A DNA stretch of 64,000 nt from Phytophthora colocasiae (lineage: Eukaryota; Oomycota; Peronosporomycetes; Peronosporales; Peronosporaceae): the NCBI GenBank assembly GCA_018806915.1, contig JAGKQI010000048.1, forward strand, positions 248,001-312,000. The letters are read 5' to 3'. The translations under genes were made by a program, and so were the position numbers. The notes below the pieces were generated by a model. That model made no database searches. It worked only from the letters and a program-made list of their open reading frames with translations, and was not told where the DNA came from. Shown piece after piece: positions 1 through 8,747 of this stretch. The first letter of the stretch is position 1, and the number at the start of each line of letters is the position of its first letter.

Positions 1-59
1 AGTGTGTCAAGCTGTCGGATGTCCTGTACATCCCAGAAGTTGAAGGAAGCCTCATCTCG

Positions 60-3000
60 GTGTCGAAGCTGGCCGAGAAAGGAGTCGTCGCCCAGTTCAG
101 CAAGGACAAGTGTACCTTTCGCTACGGGGACGCTACTGTGATGGAAGCTAAGCGCTGTGGAAATGTCTACAAGCTGAAGACAGTGGGGACGAGGTGTGTC
201 ATGCTGCAACGACCACTCGTAAGGAGCCATGGGCTGTTGTGCACGCCCGACTCGGCCACATCCCGTTCAAGCGTTATGAGAAACTACTTACCATGGCAGA
301 AGGAGTGCCTCGCATTACAAAATGGAGTCCCTGGGGACGACGTATGCGCTGGCTGCTGCATGGGCAAGATGAAAGCTGACGACTATCCAAGGCATCCGGA
401 GAAGGTCGTCAAGAGTGCAGGTGTGTTGAACTGGTGCATACGGACGTGATGGGTCCGATGCAGACGAGGACACCTGGTGGTTGCACGTACGTTGTGACAT
501 TCATTGACGACTACTCACGTCACGTGACCGTCCACTTCATGAAAGCGAAGTCGGAGGTGCTGTCCAAGTTCAAAATCTACAAGGCAGCGATGGAGAACGC
601 TACGGGCAAGAGTATCAAGCGTCTGCGTTCGGACAATGGTGGTGAATACACCGGTCGCCAGTTCAAGGCGTTCCTCAACCAGCATGGCATCAAGCATGAG
701 AAGACGGTGCCATACACGCCTCAGCAGAACGGTCTGGCTGAGCGCATGAACCGGAGCCTCGTGGAGATGGCTCGTTGTCTGCTCTACCATGAGAGCGTCA
801 ACAAGAAGTGGTGGGCCGAGGCGGTCAACACTGCTGCGTGGATCATCAATCGGATCCCCAACTCGGTGACTGTGAAGACACCGTTCGAGATTGTGCACAA
901 ATCGAAGCCACAGCTCAGGAACGTCAAGGTGTTTGGTGCTCTTGGCTACGCTCACATCTCCGACGAGAAGCGTCGCAAGTTGGATGCCAAAGCGTTCACA
1001 TGTCGTTTCCTTGGATACGAGGATGGTGTGAAGGGCTACCGAGTCCTCAATGTGTCAACGGGTAAGGTGCAAATCGTTCGCACTGTGAAGTTCATCGAAA
1101 CGACCAATCCCCAGCACCTCATGGTACAGGATGAAGATGAACCAGCAAACCAACGTGCCTGTCGCGAGTGGACAACCGTCCAAGGGTTCAATGGAGATTG
1201 TTCCGGTCGTTGTTGAAGGTGCTGACGTCATTCCACTTCAACGTGACGTGAACAGTCAAATCATCCCTTACGAGTCCACCCATCCCATGATTACTCGTTC
1301 GCGTACTCGTAACATCGACGAAATTGACGATCCTGAAGAGGCTGGCGCAACCAAGAAGCAGATTATCCTGCCGTCAACCACGGGGACCAAGCGTCAGAAG
1401 ATGACACAAGAAAGGGTTAAACCAAGTGGCGAACTGCTCGCACTTGAAGGTGGCCAAGCTATGGCTGCATCGGAGGAAGTCCCCAAGATGTGTACAGAGG
1501 CGACGTCAGGCGAGGACAGCGATGAATGGAAGAAGGCAATTGCAAGTGAATTGGAGTCACTTACTGCAAACAAGACATGGAAGCTGGTACCAAGACCGGC
1601 TCACCAGCGCCCGATCGGATGTCGGTGGGTGTTCGCGTTGAAGCGCAACGAGAAAGGAGAAGTGACCCGGCACAAGGCTCGTCTCGTCGCCAAGGGGTAC
1701 TCTCAGCGTCACGGGATTGACTATGAAGAGACGTACGCGCCAGTGGCATACCTGAATTCGATCCGTGCTGTGCTGGCTAAGTGCTGTGCTGAAGGATTTG
1801 AGATCGAGCAATGCGACGTGGACACGGCGTTCCTGTATGGAAAGCTCGACGAAGAGATTTACATGGAATTGCCTGAAGGTCTGCGTGAGCTCCTGACGAT
1901 GGCCGATGCTGAAGGTGAAGAAGACGTCGTCTGCCTACTCCTGCAAAGTTTGTATGGCCTGAAGCAAGCATCTCGTGTTTGGAACGAGACGATCGATGGT
2001 CACTTAAAAGACATGGGTTTCAAGGCGGCTGATGCTGATCCCTGTGTATACACCCGAGGTGATGGTGACGATGAATGTATCGTGTGTCTTTACGTCGACG
2101 ACATGCTGATTGCTTCAGCGACAAGGGTGTCATCGCGTCAGTGAAGGCTGGCATCGCGGACAAATTCCGGATCAAGGACCTCGGACGCGCTCGATTTATT
2201 CTCGGGATTGAGATCGACTACGATATGGACAATAAAACATTGGCCATCTCTCAACGCGCATATACAGAGTCGATCATCAAGAAATTCGGTCAAGAAAACG
2301 CGAAGCCAAGCCTGATGCCACTGGATCCAAGTCTTCACTTGACCAAGGACGACGGCACGCAGACAGAGGAGTACAAGGCCAAGATGAAGTCAAGGCCCTA
2401 CCGATCGCTCATCGGTAGCCTCATGTATCTGACATGCGGAACACGACCTGACATTGCGGTTGCTGTTGCCAAGTTGAGTCGCTTCCTGGAAAACCCAGGT
2501 GAGGCGCATTGGAATGCGGGAGTCAAGGTGGTGCGCTACCTGCTGAAGACCAAGGAAGTGGGTATCATGTACGATGGCCTACTGGGAACTGAGATGACGG
2601 CTTACTCGGATGCTGACTGGGCCGGTAACCGTGACGACAGACGCTCAGTGAGCGGAATGATGCTCATGATGTGTGGTGCTCCGGTGGTGTGGCGTTCGAC
2701 GTTCCAGAAGACGGTCGCACTGAGTTCTACTGAGGCAGAGTACATGGCTCTGAGTGAGTGCATCAAAGAAGTAGTGTGGCTGCGTCGACTACTCAAGGAC
2801 ATTGGTGCAAAGCAAGTGGACCCTACGGTGATCTACGAGGACAACCAGGGTGCCATGGCTTTGGCGAAGAATGTCGGTTATCAAGCTCGCACCAAGCACA
2901 TCGACATTCGCTACCATTTCATCCGAGAGAAGATTGCCAGTGGCGAGGTTGAGCTGACCTACCAGGAGTCTAAGAACCAACTAGCGGACTACTTGACCAA

Positions 3001-3076
3001 GGGCCTCTCTTCCAAGACGTTGCGCTACTTGATGGAACGCAGCAACGTCATTCCCAAGTTCGAGACGTCGAATTGA
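60..3076 (+). pseudogene. Copia pol polyprotein, frameshifted
   Basis: Four overlapping open segments in shifting frames together cover a Copia pol. The GAG-pre-integrase finger (HARLGH, then CAGC) is at about 225-365 but sits in two frames. The integrase core (434-1216) has the acidic residues of TDVMGP, SDNGGEY and LAERMNR. Reverse transcriptase spans 1500-2300, with FLYGKLDEEIYMELPEG and the catalytic YVDDM. RNase H (about 2590-2990) has SDADWAG, SSTEAEYMAL and EDNQGAM. The last segment ends in TGA at 3074-3076, directly before the polypurine tract. In a live element these domains would be cut from one polyprotein. Here three frameshifts prevent that, so it is called a pseudogene, although single-base sequencing errors could mimic some of them. 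Confidence 0.92.
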
Positions 3077-3082
3077 GTGGGG
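3075..3082 (+). other. Copia polypurine tract
   Basis: GAGTGGGG lies between the pol stop codon and the TGTTGAG that opens the 3' LTR. This is the position where plus-strand DNA synthesis is primed in LTR elements. Confidence 0.75.
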
Positions 3083-3471
3083 TGTTGAGATTGCACTTCG
3101 CCGTCTCCTATACTGGGTCCCTACCTCGAAGCACGCAGCTTTCACGCGCACAACGCGTGCCAAGTGAGGACAACAGTGGAAGACGCGTGGATGCTGCAAT
3201 ACGATTGGCGGTCTACCTTGGATACACTATTCTGATTGGACGAGAACTTCAATTTGCTGATCTCAAGATGTGCACAAATCGTTCCCGTTACATCAATCGT
3301 TCCCGTTACATCAAGCGTTCCCGTTTCACAAGGCGTTCCCGTTACATCAAGCGTTCCCGTTTCACAAAGGTCTACAAGGGGAGCTCAAGGAGAGCAAGGG
3401 TAGATTAGTGAATGCGGGCTAACTCAATAAACTTACTTTTGGATTTACTTCCTCCTACTCACTTCACTATC
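3083..3471 (+). repeat. Copia 3' LTR (right end approximate)
   Basis: The segment starts TGTTGAG after the purine tract and contains a short tandem repeat and an AATAAA-type signal (AATAAACTT near 3425). A plausible CA end is at 3470-3471. The partner LTR is outside the window, so the end is not proved. Confidence 0.6.
3278..3368 (+). repeat. Minisatellite inside the Copia LTR, about 5 units of 17-18 bp
   Basis: Five consecutive units resembling CGTTCCCGTTACATCAA, alternating with CGTTCCCGTTTCACAA, run in direct orientation. Spacing is constant and there are no unique spacers. Confidence 0.85.
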
Positions 3472-4883
3472 AAGCCTCGATTCGCTATACTCTCAATTCT
3501 GGAGCAGAACGGTGTCATGGCTAAATGGCGTTACTCAGTCCCCATTAGCGTTTCGGACATTCTTTTTGAGAATTTGGTGGTCCAGTGCTATCGGCCTTAC
3601 GCCCACCGCGAAGTTCGAGCGTCCTACTTGGAGCTTTCGGTCTCTGATGAGTTCAAAGCTGTCATCTACCTCGAAAGTAACAATATGAAGCGGCTCAATG
3701 ACATCACAATTGAAGTCGTGGCGGCGACAGAGGAGAACGCGTGGGCGGAGATGAGGCACATTATTGTTTCGATGGAAAAGATCCTGCACAAGAACTACCA
3801 CGGGCTCTCCAAGGTCAACCGATGTATTGTTGAAGTTATTGGTGAACTTCACGAAAAGAACCACGAAGTAAACCATTTAATGGGCAATGATGAAGATGAG
3901 TCGCTACTTCGACGGAAAGCTTCTTGGTTACCGCAGAATTTCAACTGGTTCCGCCAACGAGTGTGGATAAACCCCGGTCAAACGCTCGTAGCACTTGACA
4001 TGATACATCGTCTTGAAGTGTTGAAGAGGCTTTTGATCACAGGTGACAAGCGCTACTATCCAGCAACGTGGACAATTTCGTATCCTAAAGAGGGATCGCC
4101 AATTGAGCTGCGTTTCCACAGTGACTTGACCGGCAAGTGCTTCCACAAACCTTTGCTGATCCCAGTGACCCACAACTTCCTAACAAAACATTCCACAGTA
4201 GTGAAGGTACGGTACTCTCTGTTGAGTTTTCTTTTCAGAAGTGGAGAATGTTCGTGCTGACATTTGATTTTTATGCAGATTGGAATCACTTTACTTTCCA
4301 TTGCATCTTCAACCATTCCCATACCAGTGATTGGTGCTGCTGTAGACCAAGCTCTATCAGGTTTGCACTGTTAAGGTCACTCAGCACCCGTTAGTGTTTT
4401 TTTACTAAGCCATCTGCGTGTGCTACATGTAGAATCCAGAAATGCTGTTGAAGCTCGAGTAGAACAAGCAAACGCTACCAAGGCAACAGTTAACAAAGCT
4501 CAATTGAACCCGGGCGACAAGAAATACCACGACCAGTTGAGTTTGGGACCAAAAGCTACCATGGGCTTCTTGCGGGAGTTGCTTAAACGCCATGACCCAT
4601 CATACGACGAATTCACTATCGGCGAAGCCTGCAACTTGCACTGTGCGGTCACGACGAATGGCTACTACGTCTGGGTAGGTATTTCAGAGATGGAAACGAT
4701 GAAGGAGCAGCTCACCCTCTGCGAACCAGAGACCAGGCCACTGATTGACCTCCAGCCATCCCCGTCATCGCTGGAATCAGTTTCGTTTGCCATCACTGAC
4801 ATGACAAAGTCAAATGATGCTGGTTGCTTACCACTCATCGCGAATACTTACTGCTGTGAGTGGGCGATTGTGCACAGCTCGAG

Positions 4884-4891
4884 TCAAAAGG
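4884..4891. repeat. hAT target-site duplication, left copy
   Basis: TCAAAAGG, identical to 6998-7005 on the far side of the element. Confidence 0.92.
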
Positions 4892-6997
4892 CAGGGGTCT
4901 ACAAAAATGTATTGTTATTGAAAAAGGGTTATTATTGTAGGGGGACAATAAGGGAGGGAGCGGCCATCTCAATATTTGGCACTTACGCAATTATTGAAAA
5001 GGGGGTCTCTATCTACTTCTTCCAGATTAAGAACTACGGTTTTAGAGATCTGCTTCTTCTTCGTTGTCGTCCTCAACTGCGCGTTTCACGGCGTTCGAAA
5101 TCACTTCGTCCGTCACTAAGTCCCAGTTCATCTTCAGGTAAAGTAAGGTCTCGAGCGTCTCATGACTGATGCTTTTCCAAAGATACCCCAGCATGCACTT
5201 AATCTTGGAGAAAAGACGCTCTACTTGTACCGAAGTGGCTGGCAGCCACGTGAGATCCGAGTATATTGATGCCTCCTTTACGCGCATTGCAGCTCGAATG
5301 TTGATCGACTCCATCACTTCTTTTCCTGTACGCCGTCGTTTTTTGCCTGATGTCTCCAAGTTGGTTTCCGGTTCTTCTTGGATACGGCGCCGTTTTGCCT
5401 TCTTACTGGCAGATTTTGCAGCGCGTGCTGCTACAATTTCTGGGCGGATGAGTCTAGCCAGCGTTGCGGCTTCTTTGGTGGTTAGGACAGAATCCTGATT
5501 ATTTTGTACCTTCACGACAGCTCTTTCAAAGTCCAATAATGGTGGCTTCGGTTGATAGGCGTGTCTTCATCTCTGGAAACTCTAACAACAGCTCGTCAAA
5601 AATATCACGTACCAGGCTCAAAGAGATTTTGTCGGTTTGTAGCTTCTGCGTTGTCGAATCTAGTATCTTCAGGTCCTCCAAGAGCTGCATGATCTGAACG
5701 TGTTCCTCTGCGGATGGCAAGAAGTCGACAATGGGTTTGCGCCGATAGTCTGAATCCGGTACGTCCTTGGGAAGATCCCGTTCGACTTGCGTGTCGTTGA
5801 CGAAAAGATGTAGATACGGCTGGAGTTCTTCGTACCGACGCAGAAGTCGGAACACCCCACTCCATCGGATTTCATGGAGCGGAACAGGCTTGAGTTTGCA
5901 ACCGTTCCTTCTCAAAATGGCTATGCGCTTGACCGTCTTGAGTTTGCGCTGAAGCGTCGCGATTTTTTTTATTAAAGGCATGGAAGCTTTAATGTGAACT
6001 TGCACAGCAAGGTTGAATCTGTGTGAGGCACAACCAATCATGGGAACTCCCGTCCGCTTCGAGATAGCACAGTTAGTGTTCATGTTGTCACACACAACCG
6101 CCACTAGGTTGCTCAGGTCTAATTTGTAGTGGTCCAGAATCATATCCAAGAACTGAATGTGCTCGTCAGCTGACATTGATGTTTCGTCCACGAAAGTAGA
6201 AAGAGCCAAGAAACGAGTCATCGTCTTAGTAGCCACAAATAAGGCTAGTGAATGCTGGGCAGAGTCCGTCAAACCGTCAAATATCAGCACGTATTGCTGA
6301 CTTTTGAGCTCTTCTATAATAGCAGGTTCCATTAATTCCACGCAGCTTTTCATTCGCGCGAGAAGTGTTTTCGAGTTGATCTTGTTGTACTTAACCGCCT
6401 CTCGAAACACGTCGTCATCGACTGACGAAAATGAAAGATCCTTAAGCACCACAAATTTCATCCAACCATGCGTAGTACGGGAGTCCTTATCGACAAACAT
6501 GTCCATAGTGACGGGGATTCGTTGTCGAACGCAACGCTCCAGCACTCGCTCATAGTCTGGGTGGCGCCGCAGATGCGAGATGAGGTTATGATAGCCGCGA
6601 CTTCGGTCCTGAAAGATGAAGGTGTTGCATCCGTTGCAGGTTCTTCCTCTGCTTGTTTGGTCTCGATACATCAACGAACAGATCTCCTTGTTCGAGAGAC
6701 CAGGGTCTAAGGTAGCCATGGATGACGAGGGTGAACAAGTTGAGTGTTGAGTGTTGGACTTGGTTCGCAAATCGGAAATGCCAGCATGAGAGTGGCTGTG
6801 GTCCCCGGCACGGTATAACGCCCACCGGGAGAGGTTTCGAGGACTGCTTTACTCCTCGACTCTTACCGGATCTTTATAGTATCTTATAAGTTGAAGTTGA
6901 CAATAATATTGTCAATTAAGGGTACGTTCATCAATAAGGGATTGAGACGCCTCCAGCCCCGTCAATCCCTAATCCCTACTTATTTGGAGAGCCCTGG
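4892..6997 (-). mobile_element. hAT DNA transposon, about 2.1 kb, with 8-bp target duplication
   Basis: The element starts CAGGGGTCTAC and its other end reads CAGGGCTCTCC on the opposite strand, typical hAT termini. The flanks carry the direct repeat TCAAAAGG at 4884-4891 and 6998-7005. One extra matching G makes the exact border ambiguous by 1 bp. It sits inside an exon of the host gene. The transposase runs on the minus strand. Confidence 0.93.
5042..6716 (-). pseudogene. hAT transposase with one frameshift
   Basis: The N-terminal part (6716 to about 5530) begins with a BED-type zinc finger (CNGC ... HLRRH) that binds transposon ends. The DDE-type core follows, with aspartates in IFDGLTDS and VVCDNMN and a CASHRFNLAV segment typical of hAT proteins. 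The C-terminal part (5536-5042) is in another frame and holds the hAT dimerisation domain (SVQVERLFSK and the following leucine-rich helix), then an acidic tail. The two parts join near 5526-5536 by a single-base frame change. The whole length is near 550 residues, somewhat short for the family. ATG 6716 was preferred over 6770 because it starts just before the BED region. The frameshift suggests an inactive copy that moved with help in trans or broke after insertion. Confidence 0.88.
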
Positions 6998-7005
6998 TCA
7001 AAAGG
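6998..7005. repeat. hAT target-site duplication, right copy
   Basis: TCAAAAGG, identical to 4884-4891. The host-gene reading frame resumes immediately here. Confidence 0.92.
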
Positions 7006-7397
7006 CCATTGCAGGAGATAGAACCGAGAAATTTAAGATCACAGACGCAGGTTTGTCGCTGAAAGCATCATCGACGGTGGTGGAATCCGTGGACTCGATC
7101 GAAATGCTGCGTGATTGCACGTTGAGGGTCTACCTGAAGAAGGCTCGTCGACTCACACGATACATCAGGTTTGTCTGTATGAGTACTTTATTTGTTCCTA
7201 CACAGACTCACTCACCCCCTTTGTGTACTCTTCACGACAGAGGTGACAAAGAGATTGGAGAGGGTAAGAAGCTTCTCTCTGCTCATATCCCCACAGACTG
7301 CTTCACCTCCCAAACGATCCGCATCCCAATCAGTGTCAACCCTGCAAAGGTGTCCCACACCGTCACCTGTGAGCTCAACGTCAAGTTCTCTACCTAG

Positions 7398-8747
7398 TGA
7401 TGAAGTCAACCGCCCACTGCCGCAGGCTACCTGCTCCATACTAATCGCATTGAATTTTCCTTCAACTGCTGACATTTTGTTGGATTTTCGAACCAGCGGA
7501 ACGTATCACAGAAGGTTGGCAAGTACAAGGCGAAGTTCTACCTGATCAACAGGAAGAATGTCATGCCCACTACCTCTGTTTCGAAGCGACACAATGTACA
7601 CGGCCAACGACTTCAGTCTCACATCCTCAACACTGTCGTCTTCGTCTTGGCTTCATTTGTCGACATCGTCTCAGTCAAGCACGGACACTCGATGCCGTCA
7701 AACGCCAGATTCGCCGTGATCTTCCACGTACACGTCGACAGCAACGTCGTTGCGTTACAGACCGACCACGATGCGAAGTCGCCAATCTGGTCATTCGCAC
7801 GGCGTCGTATCCCTTACGGCGATCCATCAGAAAGAGAGGTGGTTGTCACTGTGCGGTGCCACGTCCTCACTGTGTAGGTGGTTTATGTCATTTTCGTCTT
7901 CGAACTGCTTCTTCCTCTTCCGAACCTTCTTGTTTGATGCGGTGAATGAGAATGGTGGAAACAGAAAGTAGGACCCAATTTCTCGAGATCTTCTACAACA
8001 CAAGCCCTTGTGTCACAGTACCTGCAAATCTGTATTGAAGTGGAACTCGCGCATGATAGTCGTGATGTACCTGATAGCACAGCTTCTTCCCACCGTCACT
8101 TGAAACTCACCGACATTCGCCATCCACGCGTGAACGGCAGCGGAATTCGGTGTCCTTGGCACGAACAGTTGATTGGACTGTTGGTCTCTCTTCACACAGC
8201 CCACAACTTGTCGATCTTATGGCCCTGGGTTGCTCGATTCCGTTTCTCCGCCGTCTAAACTATACGCGTTTGCGTTTTAAAGTACTCTGCATTCGCATTT
8301 CAACGACAGACCACAGCTTTCGGTATACGAAAGTCCCGCCACATTCCAACAATTCCATCGCGAATATCTTGAAAGTGGTTTCTCACACTCTTTTTGAGGC
8401 CCAGTGCTATCGGCCTTACGTCCACCTCCAAGTTCGAGCGTCCTACTTTGTCTTTGAGGAGTTCAAAGCACCTTTGCACCTCAGTGTCCTTGGGTTCCGG
8501 CTGATGGAGCCGTACGGGAGTTGTTACTTGTTGGATCTATCTCTACGAGGCTTTGTGTCCACAGCATTTGATGTATTAGTTTTCCCATGTGCTGCTGCAC
8601 ACGGTCACGCCCTGAAGCCTGATATGAATACTGTCTCTACTTCAGAGAGCTAAGATGAACGAAACGAAATGAATTGATTAAACCAAGTCAGAAGAAACGC
8701 AGTCGATTATTGTCTTCTTGGACAATACTACCTTGTGCCTCATCAAC
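7398..8747. other. Intergenic stretch with repeat debris
   Basis: No convincing intact gene. It holds the left edge of a duplicated unit (7820-7924, copied at 11681-11760), a second shared block (about 7951-8365, copied at 19731-20121), and a fragment at about 8375-8480 resembling exon 1 of the gene at 3517. Open frames between 7560 and 8650 on the plus strand show no family motif. Confidence 0.6.
8375..8480 (+). pseudogene. Fragment related to the gene at 3517
   Basis: The translation carries QCYRPYVHLQVRASY, matching QCYRPYAHREVRASY in exon 1 at about 3582-3628, and the DNA is clearly related on both sides. Flanking sequence is not alignable by eye, so this is a truncated paralogous scrap. 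Confidence 0.65.

Larger units (their letters stand above)
1..3480 (+). mobile_element. Ty1/Copia LTR retrotransposon, 3' part
   Basis: Copia order is visible: GAG-pre-integrase finger, integrase, reverse transcriptase, RNase H, purine tract, LTR. The 5' LTR and gag lie before the window. The right edge (about 3471-3480) is uncertain because no target duplication can be compared. Three frame changes in pol (near 434-449, 1131-1216 and 2075-2144) show a degraded copy. Confidence 0.93.
3517..7397 (+). pseudogene. Unrecognised multi-exon gene split by a hAT element
   Basis: Exons read as 3517-4206, 4279-4360, 4433 to the hAT insertion at 4891, then 6998-7168 and 7241-7397. Introns 4207-4278, 4361-4432 and 7169-7240 all have GT-AG ends, and each is exactly 72 nt. 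The frame stays open across every junction and across the insertion if the transposon and one target copy are skipped. The product would be soluble and mixed alpha/beta. A hydrophobic stretch (about exon 2, rich in I, P and V) is followed by a KATMGFLRELLKRHDPSYDEF segment. The layout faintly recalls the C-terminal tails of oomycete ROCO/LRR proteins, but that is only an impression. The 5' end abuts the Copia LTR, so the true start may be lost; ATG 3517 is simply the best local one. A related fragment lies at about 8375-8480. Confidence 0.6.

Noticed and set aside
3278..3368. Possible CRISPR-like array
   Set aside because: Units are directly adjacent, there are no unique spacers, and it lies in an LTR of a eukaryotic element.
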